Under the pieces are notes generated by a model. The model saw nothing but the letters and a program-made list of their open reading frames with translations, did no database searches and was not told where the DNA came from. Of a stretch of 64,000 bases of DNA, positions 35,331 to 44,832 are shown piece after piece. Every line of letters begins with the position of its first letter. Within the stretch, counting starts at the first letter, position 1. The position numbers were made by a program, and so were the translations under genes. The DNA comes from Candidatus Competibacteraceae bacterium (GTDB lineage Bacteria; Pseudomonadota; Gammaproteobacteria; Competibacterales; Competibacteraceae): assembly GCA_016713505.1 (NCBI GenBank), contig JADJPA010000001.1, positions 2,927,501 to 2,991,500 of the forward strand. The letters run 5' to 3'.

Positions 35331-36497
35331 ATGATACCGCGCCGATTGCTCGACACTCTTGAGTCCGCCTTAGCCGAGGCCCCAGCCGTGGCGCTGTTGG
35401 GGCCGCGTCAGGTCGGCAAAACCACCCTGGCTCTCGCGATGGTACAGGGTCGGGCGGCCATCTATCTCGATCTGGAATCCGAAGCTGATCGAGCCAAGCT
35501 CGCCGAGCCGGAGCTATACCTGTCGCAGCATCAGGACAAGCTGGTTATCCTCGACGAAATCCAGCGCACGCCGCAGCTTTTCCAGAGCTTGCGCGGGCTC
35601 ATCGACACCGGGCGACGGCACGGCCGGGGCACGGGCCGCTTCCTCGTGCTGGGATCGGCATCCATCGATCTGCTCCGGCAATCCAGCGAGTCGTTGGCGG
35701 GACGCATCCGTTATCTGGAACTCGCTCCGATCGATGCCGCCGAGGCCGGCCGCGCGCGTCTCGACGCGCTTTGGCTGCGGGGCGGATTTCCGGAAAGCTT
35801 GCTGGCCGTGTCCGATGGGGCCAGCCTGCGCTGGCGTGTGGACTTTATCCGCACCTACCTGGAGCGCGACATCCCGCAGCTCGGACCGCGCATTCCGGCG
35901 GAGACGCTGCGCCGGCTGTGGACCATGCTCGCCCACCAGCAGGGCGGCCTGCTCAACGCCGCCGTGCTCGCTCGCGCCCTCGCTGTCGATGGCAAGACGG
36001 TCGCCTCCTACCTGGATTTGCTCGTGGACCTGCTGCTAGTGCGCCGCCTTGCGCCGTGGCATGGCAATTTGCGCAAGCGTCTGGTCAAGTCGCCTAAGGT
36101 GTACGTGCGCGACAGCGGGCTGGTGCACGCGCTGCTCGGTATCGGCGACCGCGAAGCGCTATTGGCGCACCCGGTCGCGGGCGGAAGCTGGGAGGGTCTG
36201 GCGGTCGAGTCGCTGATCGCAGTCGCTCCCAGTGGCACTGAGGCGCATTTCTACCGCAGCGCGGCGGGTGCCGAAATCGATCTGCTGCTCCAGCTTCCCG
36301 GCCGGCGCGCGCCTTGGGCCATCGAGATCAAGCGCGGGTTGACACCGAAGATCGAACGGGGGTTCCATCTGGCTTGCGAGACTGTCGAACCGGAACACCG
36401 TCGCGTGGTGTATGGTGGTGTCGAACGCTTCCCAATCGCCGAGGGTGTGGAGGCGGTTGCGCTCAACGACCTGTGCGAGGAGCTTTCCGCGGCATGA
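35331..36497 (+). CDS. AAA+ ATPase with DUF4143 C-terminal domain
   Basis: About 388 residues from the ATG at 35,331 (MIPRRLLDTLESALAEAPAV); a GTG nine codons upstream is possible. Walker A is LLGPRQVGKTTLALAM and Walker B is LVILDEIQR. RYLELAPIDAAEAGRA and RTYLERDIPQLGP follow. The C-terminal DUF4143 domain (residues about 185-370) has the PD-(D/E)xK-like end AGAEIDLLLQLPG...WAIEIKRGL. The family is widespread on mobile islands with unknown role. Here it sits between an EamA relic and an intact EamA gene, downstream of the hsd genes. Confidence 0.88.
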   Translation: MIPRRLLDTLESALAEAPAVALLGPRQVGKTTLALAMVQGRAAIYLDLESEADRAKLAEPELYLSQHQDKLVILDEIQRTPQLFQSLRGLIDTGRRHGRGTGRFLVLGSASIDLLRQSSESLAGRIRYLELAPIDAAEAGRARLDALWLRGGFPESLLAVSDGASLRWRVDFIRTYLERDIPQLGPRIPAETLRRLWTMLAHQQGGLLNAAVLARALAVDGKTVASYLDLLVDLLLVRRLAPWHGNLRKRLVKSPKVYVRDSGLVHALLGIGDREALLAHPVAGGSWEGLAVESLIAVAPSGTEAHFYRSAAGAEIDLLLQLPGRRAPWAIEIKRGLTPKIERGFHLACETVEPEHRRVVYGGVERFPIAEGVEAVALNDLCEELSAA

Positions 36498-36612
36498 CAC
36501 CGTTCCCGCTCCTCGCGCGCGAATGGCCCGTCGCACTCGACGCCGCCCAGCAGAACGAGACGACCCCCGCGCGTGCGGCCGCCACGAACTTTAACCCACG
36601 CTACAGGCTTGA

Positions 36613-37470
36613 ATGAAACGCCTCTACCCATTGCTTTTCGTTTTTTTATGGAGCACCGGCTTTATCGGCGCGCGGTTTGGGCTGCCTCACGCCGAGCCGT
36701 TATCCTTTCTGCTGGTGCGCTATTTATGCGTGATCGTGCTCATGACCGCACTGGCGGTCGTCAGCGGTGCGCCGTGGCCGAAGCAATGGCGCGACTGGTG
36801 TCATATCGGCGTATCGGGGATATTAATTCACGCCATTTACTTGGGCGGGGTCTTCATTGCGATCAAGCATGGCCTTCCCGCCGGAATTGCGGCCCTGGTG
36901 GTCGGGATGCAACCGCTGTTAACGGCGCTCGGCGCGGGTTGGCTGCTCGGCGAGCGGGTCAGTTCCCGGCAGTGGGGCGGATTGGTGCTGGGCTTTATCG
37001 GCGTCGCGCTGGTGATCGGCGGCAAGTTCGGCATCCAAGCCCAACTCGGCCCGATGCTGGTTCCGGGGCTTGCGGCTTTGCTGGGCATCACGGTGGGAAC
37101 GCTCTATCAAAAACGCTTTTGCGCCGGTTTCGATCTGCGCACGGGTTCGGTCATTCAATTCGTGCCAAGCGCCATCGTCACCGCCATCGCCATCGGTTTG
37201 TTCACCGAATTTCAGATCGATTGGACGCCGCGGTTCCTGTTCGCGCTCGCTTGGTTGGTGCTGGTGCTCTCCATCGGCGCGATTAGCTTGCTCAACGTCC
37301 TGATCCACAGCGGCAGCGCGGTCAACGTCGCCAGCCTGTTCTATCTGGTGCCGTTGAGCACCGCGCTGATCGCTTGGGCGCTGTTCGGCGAGACATTGCC
37401 TTTGCTGTCGCTGGCCGGGATGGGGCTGGCGGTGGGGGGCGTTTATCGGGTGGTGAGGCCGGCGGCATGA
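36613..37470 (+). CDS. EamA/DMT family transporter
   Basis: 285 residues with ten predicted membrane helices in two repeats (MKRLYPLLFVFLWSTGFIGA, LGAGWLLGERVSSRQW, ALFGETLPLLSLAGM). Drug/metabolite-transporter proteins export amino acids, nucleosides or other small molecules. No substrate can be given. The family's E in the GERVS and GETLP loops is present in both halves. It lies 116 bases after the DUF4143 gene on the same strand. Confidence 0.9.
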   Translation: MKRLYPLLFVFLWSTGFIGARFGLPHAEPLSFLLVRYLCVIVLMTALAVVSGAPWPKQWRDWCHIGVSGILIHAIYLGGVFIAIKHGLPAGIAALVVGMQPLLTALGAGWLLGERVSSRQWGGLVLGFIGVALVIGGKFGIQAQLGPMLVPGLAALLGITVGTLYQKRFCAGFDLRTGSVIQFVPSAIVTAIAIGLFTEFQIDWTPRFLFALAWLVLVLSIGAISLLNVLIHSGSAVNVASLFYLVPLSTALIAWALFGETLPLLSLAGMGLAVGGVYRVVRPAA

Positions 37471-37574
37471 GAAACGGTGGGCGCAAAGCAGCTTATCCCA
37501 CCCGCTTCCGCTTTTTCCCATATATTTCTTGCATCATGACAGCCAGCCGGAACCAGCGCCGCTCCAGGGCAAAA

Positions 37575-37820
37575 CTACAACGGCTGCGCCTCGGTATCGG
37601 CATCCGATGTAGAATCCTCGTCCCACAGGGCATGGCCGCAATGTGGGCAAGTTTTGACCTTTTTCGCGGAGCGAATGGTTTTCTTGAGGCTTTTGAGTTC
37701 CTTAAGCATCTTCTTCAGGCGTTTTTTGTTTCTTTCCTTCTTGGGGGCCGAAAGCTCCTCGACGACTTTTTCGTGAAGTTTTTTAACTTTCGATTCGAAG
37801 ACGGGCACGAAATTTTCCAC
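37575..37820 (-). CDS. Small coiled-coil protein with CxxC zinc-ribbon-like motif
   Basis: 81 residues from a GTG preceded by AAGGTGAT. Lys-rich helical segments (KKERNKKRLKKMLKELKSLK) lead to VKTCPHCGHALWDED, a single CxxC with an acidic tail. With only one Cys pair a dimer or a redox role is possible. It lies 210 bases downstream of sufT on the same strand. The family is not recognised. Confidence 0.65.
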   Translation of the reverse strand: MENFVPVFESKVKKLHEKVVEELSAPKKERNKKRLKKMLKELKSLKKTIRSAKKVKTCPHCGHALWDEDSTSDADTEAQPL

Positions 37821-38030
37821 AAGATCACCTTGCGTTCAGATTTAGAAATAGGAAGAAGGCGGAGATTGTGGTCGGTGCTGTGGATACCGACCAGCAGCGC
37901 ATTCTAGCGCTAGCGATGTCGATAAAGGATGATGGGAATGAACGAACCGTGGTTGCCGCCATCGGGCTACGGTCGATCACGGTGCGTCACCGACGATAGG
38001 GGGCGGAGACGCCGGACGGAAGTTTATCCT

Positions 38031-38375
38031 TCACACCATATTCAATTCCAGCTTGGCCCGCATCGACATCCGTTCTTGCGACCAAGGCGGATCCCAGACC
38101 AATTCGACGTTGACCGATTCCACGCCCGCGCCGTGGCGGACGGCATTTTCCACCCATTCCGGCATCGAACCGGCGACCGGGCAACCGGGTGCGGTCAAGG
38201 TCATCTGAATGTCGGCGTGATCGCCCAGCGGATCGACGTTGATCCCATAAATCAGGCCCAACTCATAAATGTTGACTGGAATTTCGGGATCGTAAACGGT
38301 TTTCAACGCCTCGATGATTTTGGCTTCCATTTCCTCGGCATCGGGGAGATTCGAAACCGGAGTCTGTGTGGTCAT
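38031..38375 (-). CDS. sufT: SUF-linked Fe-S assembly factor SufT (MIP18/DUF59 family)
   Basis: 114 residues. The DUF59 core is clear: IIEALKTVYDPEIPVNIYEL and MTLTAPGCPVAGSMPEWVEN. SufT proteins help mature Fe-S proteins under high demand and usually close SUF operons, as here. TAGGAG lies six bases before the ATG. It begins only nine bases after the radical SAM gene, so it is the last gene of the suf transcript. Confidence 0.93.
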   Translation of the reverse strand: MTTQTPVSNLPDAEEMEAKIIEALKTVYDPEIPVNIYELGLIYGINVDPLGDHADIQMTLTAPGCPVAGSMPEWVENAVRHGAGVESVNVELVWDPPWSQERMSMRAKLELNMV

Positions 38376-38384
38376 TGTCAGCTC

Positions 38385-39422
38385 CTACGAAGTATGGGCT
38401 TTAAATTTGTCCACCATGCCACGGTACGCCGTTTTGAGCGTGCGCGTCCAAAGAGGCGGTTGTTGCGGCAATTCTGTCGTCGCGGAAACCGTCTCAAGGG
38501 AATGATCTAAGTTTTTAACAAAACCTAATTTGAACTCAAGTGCATCCACCAGCCTGTCGCGATCCGCCGGCGTCGTCTTGCGTCGCGTAAAATCACAAGA
38601 GGGGCAAATAGGATGCATGTATCGTTTCAACAGGAGTTCCTGTTTGGAAAGTTCGAGGTAGGAGCCAATGCGCAAGGAAGAATAATAAGGGTAGGCACAG
38701 CAGATATAGACATCACCCTGACTGTTAATCGCAACAGTATCCATAATGAGCGGGCAAACCTCCCCTTGAGCTTCGCGGTCGTCGGCTGAATTGAAGTTTT
38801 TTAGACGTTCCTCGTAGAAATTCGGTGCGGCATATTGCGCGACGGACTGTTTCGGGTTCCCCACGCCTGGGATGACTTCAAATTCAAGTTTTAAAGACCG
38901 GGCATACTCGCGCAACAAAGGCTCATCCGCCGCGTTGTAATCAAATTGGATGAGTCTTAGAAAAACCTTGGTTTGAATCAGCGACTTCTTTTTCAAAAGC
39001 GCGATTTGTTCCAGGTTCTCCTTAATCCATGCGATGTTGCCGCCCACATGGTTGATCTCATACGTCTCCTGGTGGAATCCCGAAACCGAAACCGTCAGAC
39101 GATCCACGCCCTTGCGCAAGGCGCGTTGAATGGTGTCGAAATAACTGGCTGGTTTTAAGGACAAATTGCTGGAAAGCTCGCAATCAAGATCCGCCGCCTT
39201 GATGATTTCTATAAAAGAGTCCACATCCTTGCATAGAAAGGGTTCGATCCAATTGTAAAGGCCGATGGTGTCGTAACCTTCGCCTTTCGCTTTTGCCACC
39301 AGCTTTTCAAAAAGATCGAGCGGCATCGCCGACGCCGAGTTTTTCAAAAGCTGCGCTCCACGTACGCAAGTCGGACAGCGCAAATTGCATTTGTCGATGA
39401 TGTCGATATAACAAATCCGCAT
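38385..39422 (-). CDS. Radical SAM protein with C-terminal cysteine cluster, inside the suf operon
   Basis: 345 residues. The N-terminal CNLRCPTC motif (residues 12-19, CxxxCxxC) should bind the SAM-coordinating [4Fe-4S] cluster. GLYNWIEPFLCKDVDSFIE and the strand-rich core follow. The C-terminal part has CPLIMDTVAINSQGDVYICC and HPICPSCDF, resembling the second-cluster (SPASM-like) region. The protein resembles radical SAM enzymes that modify sugars, peptides or lipids. No substrate can be named, and no precursor peptide is adjacent. It sits between sufU and sufT, 45 and 9 bases from them, with AAAGGA before the ATG. Its codon use is more AT-rich than the suf genes, suggesting later insertion. 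Confidence 0.82.
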   Translation of the reverse strand: MRICYIDIIDKCNLRCPTCVRGAQLLKNSASAMPLDLFEKLVAKAKGEGYDTIGLYNWIEPFLCKDVDSFIEIIKAADLDCELSSNLSLKPASYFDTIQRALRKGVDRLTVSVSGFHQETYEINHVGGNIAWIKENLEQIALLKKKSLIQTKVFLRLIQFDYNAADEPLLREYARSLKLEFEVIPGVGNPKQSVAQYAAPNFYEERLKNFNSADDREAQGEVCPLIMDTVAINSQGDVYICCAYPYYSSLRIGSYLELSKQELLLKRYMHPICPSCDFTRRKTTPADRDRLVDALEFKLGFVKNLDHSLETVSATTELPQQPPLWTRTLKTAYRGMVDKFKAHTS

Positions 39423-39467
39423 CGGAATGTCCTTTAAGTGCGTGGGCTTTCGATCCGCAATAACGCT

Positions 39468-39907
39468 TCACTCGGTCGCTACCGGTCCCTTGTGTTCTTC
39501 CAGCGCGGCGCGCACCGCGTGCCAGGCCAGGGTGGCGCATTTGACCCGGCTGGGATAGTCGCGTACCCCGGCTAGCACGCCGAGTTTGCCCAAGCCTTTA
39601 GGGCAATCGCAGTCAGTGGTGACCACGTTATGGAAAGTGTCGAACAGATGATCGACTTCCGCGACCGGCTTGCCTTTGAGCGCCTCGGTCATCAGCGAGG
39701 CCGAGGCGCTGGAAATCGCGCAACCCGCGCCTTGAAAGGCGATGTCCTTGATGATGCCGTCCTCAATGTCGAGGTAGACGCTGATCCGATCGCCACACAG
39801 CGGGTTGACTCCATCGGCGCGGTGGGTCGGTTGCGGCAGGATACGGAAGTTGCGAGGCCGCTTGTTGTGGTCCAGGATGACTTCTTGATACAGGTCGCGC
39901 AGATCGC

Positions 39908-39911
<4 letters not shown>
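39468..39911 (-). CDS. sufU: SUF system scaffold SufU (IscU-like)
   Basis: 147 residues from the ATG at 39,911. The longer upstream frame is antisense noise of sufS. Three Fe/Zn-binding cysteines are present in VNPLCGDRI, TTDCDCPKG and SRVKCATLAW. In many bacteria SufU is a zinc-dependent sulfurtransferase that takes sulfur from SufS to the SufBCD scaffold. It replaces SufE, which is absent here. Its start overlaps the sufS stop as ATGA, which should couple their translation. Confidence 0.94.
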
Positions 39912-41172
<1,261 letters not shown>

Positions 41173-41176
<4 letters not shown>

Positions 41177-42489
41177 GATGTCGGGTCCTCCTCGGTGCTG
41201 TCGAGCGCCAAACGGTCGGCGAGCAGGCGGGCGAGGCGCTCGCGCAACGGCGTCAGGCGGATTTGATTGAGGTTGTCGTTAGCGAAGGCGTAAACCAATA
41301 AGGCGCGGGCTTGGGCGACGGGAATGCCGCGCGCGCGCAGATAAAATTCGGCGTTGGGGTCGAGAAAGCCGGTGCTGGAGCCGTGGCCGCATTTCACGTC
41401 ATCGGCCAAAATCTCCAGGCGGGGATTGGAATGAGCCACCGCTTGTTTGGAAAGCAACAAGTTCCGGCTGTTTTGGCGGGCGTCGGTTTTTTGGGCGTGC
41501 GGGCGGACGTGAATCATGCCGTCGAACACCGACCGGGCCTTGCCGTCCAGCACGCTCTTAAACAGTTGCTGGCTGCTGCCGTGCGGGTGGGCATGATCGA
41601 CTCGGACATAGAAATTACTCGCCTGATTGCCGCGCCCGACGGTCAGGCCGTTCAGCAGGCAGGAAGCGTGTTCATCGTCCAGCAGCGCCTCCAAGTCGGT
41701 GCGGGCCAGTTGGCCGCCGAAGGACAGCAGATGCAATTGGGTTTGGCTGTTACGGCCCTGGCGGAGTTTGATGCCGCCTAGATGAAAGGCTTGCGGCGCT
41801 TCTTCCTGGAGTTGGTGATAGTCCAGCACCGCACCATCGTCGATGGACAATTCGACGACGGGTGCCTGTAAATAACGGCCCTGACCTCGATATTCGACGA
41901 CCACAGTGGCCTGCGCGCCGTCGTCCAGCGTCAACACCAGGCGCGGATAAACCGCCGTATCGCCGCCGGTGGCGTGGAAGATGATGTGAATCGGATGATC
42001 CAGCACCGCGCCGGGTAATAGATAGATGAATGCGCCATCTTCCCAAAACGCGCCGTTGAGCGCGGCGATGGGATGTTGCGCGAGTCCGGGCAGCGGGTCG
42101 AGGGGATTCCGAACGGCTTGCGGATCGGCGGCCAACACTTGGCCGAGGCTGGCGATGACCGTCCGTTCCGGTAATGGCGTCAGCTTCGACAAACCCGGCG
42201 CAAAGCGGCCATTGATAAACACCAAGCGATACGCTGCCGCATCCAGCGTCGGCAATATCGAGGCTTCGACCAGCGCGTCGGCGGGTCGCTGAAGGTCGAG
42301 CGTCTGTAAGGCGCTCAAATCGGTGAAGCGCCAGGCTTCCTGTTGGCGGCTCGGCCAGCCCAACGCTTCGAAACGCTCGAACGCTTCGCGACGGGCGCGC
42401 GTGATGGTTTCCGGTTCGTGACGGTTCGCCAGAAAAGCGTCAAACGCCGGACGGTAGCGGTCGGATAACACGGGAGCGGCGGCGGTCAT
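41173..42489 (-). CDS. sufD: SUF scaffold subunit SufD
   Basis: 438 residues. SufD forms the SufBC2D scaffold on which clusters are built. WPSRQQEAWRFTDLSAL, GGIKLRQGRNSQTQLHLLSF and KCGHGSSTGFLDPNAEFYLR are family motifs. The right-handed beta-helix core lies at about 170-380. It is 10 bases downstream of sufC. Confidence 0.95.
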
Positions 42490-42499
42490 GGTCGCGGTC

Positions 42500-43270
42500 T
42501 CACGCGGCGGCCCGGCGCGCGCGGCCCGGTTCCTCGTTGTAAAGGGCGTAGCCTTGTTCTTCCAGTTCCAGCGCCAAACTCTTGTCGCCGGAGCGGACGA
42601 TTCTGCCGTTCACCAATACATGCACGTAATCCGGCACGATGTATTCCAGCAACCGCTGATAGTGGGTGATGACCAGAAAGCCGCGCTCGGGACCGCGCAG
42701 CGCGTTGACGCCATCCGCCACCACCCGCAGGGCGTCGATGTCCAAGCCGGAATCGGTTTCGTCCAGTACCGCGAAACGCGGTTGCAAGACGGCCATTTGA
42801 AAGACTTCGTTGCGCTTTTTCTCGCCGCCGGAAAAGCCTTCATTCACCGAGCGTTTGAGCATGGATTCATCCATCTTGACCAGTTCCATGCGCTCGTGGA
42901 CCAAATCCCAGAAATCCATCGCATCCACCGGCGATTCGCCGCGATATTTGCGGATGGCGTTGACGGCGGCTTTCAGGAAATACAGGTTGGCGACGCCGGG
43001 AATCTCGACCGGATACTGAAAGGCCAGAAATACGCCTTCACAGGCGCGAGTTTCCGGCTCCATTTCCAGCAGGTTTTTGCCGTCGAACAGCACCTCGCCC
43101 TCGGTGACGACATAGCCCTCGCGCCCGGCGATGACATTCGCCAGCGTGCTCTTGCCGGAGCCGTTCGGCCCCATGATGGCGTGCACCTCGCCGGGGCGGA
43201 TGGTGAGGTCGATGCCGTTGAGAATTTCCCGGCCTTCGACCGTGGCGTGTAAGTTGCGGATTTCCAGCAT
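42500..43270 (-). CDS. sufC: SUF ABC ATPase SufC
   Basis: 256 residues from the ATG at 43,270 (MLEIRNLHATVEGREILNGI). The longer frame starts eight codons upstream, but the ATG has AGGAA upstream and is the usual start. Walker A is IMGPNGSGKSTLAN, the signature is FSGGEKKRNEVFQ, and Walker B is RFAVLDETDSGLD. The ATPase drives cluster assembly on SufBD. A 106-base stretch covering its beginning is duplicated 602 bases upstream, with an inserted gene between, so the ancestral spacing sufB-sufC has been broken. Confidence 0.96.
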   Translation of the reverse strand: MLEIRNLHATVEGREILNGIDLTIRPGEVHAIMGPNGSGKSTLANVIAGREGYVVTEGEVLFDGKNLLEMEPETRACEGVFLAFQYPVEIPGVANLYFLKAAVNAIRKYRGESPVDAMDFWDLVHERMELVKMDESMLKRSVNEGFSGGEKKRNEVFQMAVLQPRFAVLDETDSGLDIDALRVVADGVNALRGPERGFLVITHYQRLLEYIVPDYVHVLVNGRIVRSGDKSLALELEEQGYALYNEEPGRARRAAA

Positions 43271-43296
43271 GGTGGATGAGTTCCTGTAAGCCAATA
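43191..43296. repeat. 106-bp direct repeat, copy A (start of sufC)
   Basis: Identical to 43,793-43,898. It covers the sufC leader, ribosome binding site, start codon and first codons. The two copies bracket the GFA-family gene. Confidence 0.95.
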
Positions 43297-43324
43297 ATCT
43301 GTATAAATTTTCGTTTTCGCGAGA

Positions 43325-43735
43325 TCAATCGAGTGGTGGCATTTCTGGAAATTTCGGCAACGCGGCATCCATGCAATCCCAAGCGGGTGCCCGGCTCGCA
43401 AAAATATCGGCTTGGGGTTTGTATTGTGAGAGGTCTGTCAGCGAACCGGCACGCACGCCGATCAGTCCGGGCATCGCTTCAGGTTTTCCAAATAATTGAG
43501 AGCCACAATGAGGACAGAAGCCTCGCCTAGCCAATTTTCCATTACTTACCATTCGCTCGTAGTACTTCACTTCGCCGGTAATAGAGATGGCATTTTCTGG
43601 AACGAAAAAGGTCGCCGCGTAGCCACTTCCAGAGGCTTTTTTGCAGTCGAGACAATGACAGTTTCCAGAGATCACGGGATCGCTCGTGCAGGTGTAAGTG
43701 ACTAAGCCGCAAAGGCAACTTCCTGAAAGACTCAT
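43325..43735 (-). CDS. GFA-family protein (Cys/His zinc-binding)
   Basis: 136 residues. The zinc-coordinating cysteines are GSCLCGLVTYTC, GNCHCLDCKKASGSGYA and GFCPHCGSQLF, diagnostic of the GFA (glutathione-dependent formaldehyde-activating-like) family. Most members have no proven enzymatic reaction. It is flanked by two copies of a 106-base sufC sequence. Its ATG overlaps the stop of the truncated sufC stub as ATGA. It is therefore probably translated from the suf transcript by coupling. Confidence 0.92.
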   Translation of the reverse strand: MSLSGSCLCGLVTYTCTSDPVISGNCHCLDCKKASGSGYAATFFVPENAISITGEVKYYERMVSNGKLARRGFCPHCGSQLFGKPEAMPGLIGVRAGSLTDLSQYKPQADIFASRAPAWDCMDAALPKFPEMPPLD

Positions 43736-43872
43736 TGGTAAACTCCTCGCTGAACGTTCGCCAGCGTGCCTATACTCATGCTGGTCACTTCACCGGGGCG
43801 GATGGTGAGGTCGATGCCGTTGAGAATTTCCCGGCCTTCGACCGTGGCGTGTAAGTTGCGGATTTCCAGCAT
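43732..43872 (-). pseudogene. Truncated duplicate of the sufC 5' end
   Basis: The ORF keeps the real sufC ribosome binding site and its first 29 codons (MLEIRNLHATVEGREILNGI, DLTIRPGEV). It then diverges to a short tail (TSMSIGTLANVQRGVYQ) and stops at TGA, which overlaps the ATG of the GFA gene. It makes 46 residues at most, without Walker motifs. Its value may lie only in driving translation of the next gene. Confidence 0.85.
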
Positions 43873-43898
43873 GGTGGATGAGTTCCTGTAAGCCAATA
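43793..43898. repeat. 106-bp direct repeat, copy B (stub of sufC)
   Basis: Identical to copy A with an offset of 602 bases. Beyond its end on the low side the match weakens, except for a short TTCGCCAGCGTGC block shared further along. Confidence 0.95.
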
Positions 43899-43910
43899 GC
43901 CTGTAATTAA

Positions 43911-44111
43911 TTAAGCCAGAGCGTTTGCGCGACCAGCCATAAAATCCTCTTCAGCCCGTTGGCCCGCCGCATTCAAACGTCCCGCTAAAATGTCGGTTTC
44001 AATCTGACGATCCCATTCATCAGCCATGAATTCCTCAAACCATTTCGAGAATTCCGCTAACTTTTCACTCGATAGTTGAGCAACCGCTGATTTGAGTTCT
44101 TCAATATTCAT
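43911..44111 (-). CDS. Orphan antitoxin-like small protein
   Basis: 66 residues: MNIEELKSAVAQLSSEKLAE and FSKWFEEFMADEWDRQIETD. This closely resembles the short helical antitoxins usually paired with a RelE/ParE-type toxin gene just downstream. No toxin follows here. The next element is the truncated sufC stub, so the partner has been lost or never came. It lies 11 bases after the Uma2-like gene. Confidence 0.75.
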   Translation of the reverse strand: MNIEELKSAVAQLSSEKLAEFSKWFEEFMADEWDRQIETDILAGRLNAAGQRAEEDFMAGRANALA

Positions 44112-44122
44112 GATTGAATGCC

Positions 44123-44602
44123 TTAACCAACAATTTTTACTGTTTTCGGGAAACTAGGAATTAAGCCGGATACTTTTAACCATCCACTCGAATCAAAAAA
44201 ACTCATATTCCCATTTTCCTGACAAACCCAAAATTCCAGAGCGCCCGCCTCAAGATAAAGAGTATTTTTTTCCTCGATTTCGCTACTCGTATTACTGAAC
44301 GAAAGCACTTCTATGCATACTTCTGGAGCAATAGAGCATTCCGTATCCCGCTCGATCTGCTTAAATCGTTGCTCCGAACACCAAGCAATATCAGCAACCT
44401 TGGTTCCTTTTGCGGTTTTGATGGCGCATTCGGCCAGAACCACGCCATGCGTTGGCAATAATTGTGTGATTCTTCCTTGAAAGGCGGAGTGATAAACCTT
44501 TACGGGAGACATTAAAATTTGCCCCTTTTCATTGAGTTCGATCTTAAAGGGCAAATCCTGCAAACTGGGATGTTCACAAACTTCTTGCCATTGCATTAGC
44601 AT
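44123..44602 (-). CDS. Uma2-family (DUF820) putative endonuclease-fold protein
   Basis: 159 residues. LPFKIELNEKGQILMSPVKV, TKVADIAWCSEQRF and IAPEVCIEVLSFSNTSSEIE follow the Uma2 pattern of a restriction-endonuclease-like fold, with D of VADIAW and E of CIEVLS as possible metal ligands. Function is unknown. The family is abundant in cyanobacteria and patchy elsewhere. It is AT-rich, unlike the suf genes around it, so probably acquired. Confidence 0.82.
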   Translation of the reverse strand: MLMQWQEVCEHPSLQDLPFKIELNEKGQILMSPVKVYHSAFQGRITQLLPTHGVVLAECAIKTAKGTKVADIAWCSEQRFKQIERDTECSIAPEVCIEVLSFSNTSSEIEEKNTLYLEAGALEFWVCQENGNMSFFDSSGWLKVSGLIPSFPKTVKIVG

Positions 44603-44657
44603 TATCTCAATCAGTTACTTCGAGCTTGACAAGGTTTACAGTGATTTCCAAGTGCTT

Positions 44658-44807
44658 CTATCTTCTTTTTTTCCAGCTTTTCAGATGGGATTTCCAAGTG
44701 CTTAAATTTTCTCTCCAACGACAATAATCTAAGTCAGCGTACAACTGTTCGAGTGTGCCAAACTTAAGGCGTTGAGTGCGGTCTTTAAGCCAAGGCCAAC
44801 GTGACAT
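44658..44807 (-). CDS. Possible 49-residue basic protein after sufB
   Basis: The frame starts MSRWPWLKDRTQRLKFGTLE and runs on as QLYADLDYCRWRENLSTWKS to a basic end (HLKSWKKRR). It lies 25 bases after sufB and has AAAGG close to the ATG. It is rich in Trp, Arg and Lys and looks more protein-like than random. I do not recognise it. A 15-base direct repeat (AAGCACTTGGAAATC on the coding strand) falls within and just beyond its end (44,689-44,703 and 44,643-44,657). Confidence 0.4.
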   Translation of the reverse strand: MSRWPWLKDRTQRLKFGTLEQLYADLDYCRWRENLSTWKSHLKSWKKRR

Positions 44808-44832
44808 GCCTTTACTTAAACCTGAGTTTCAA

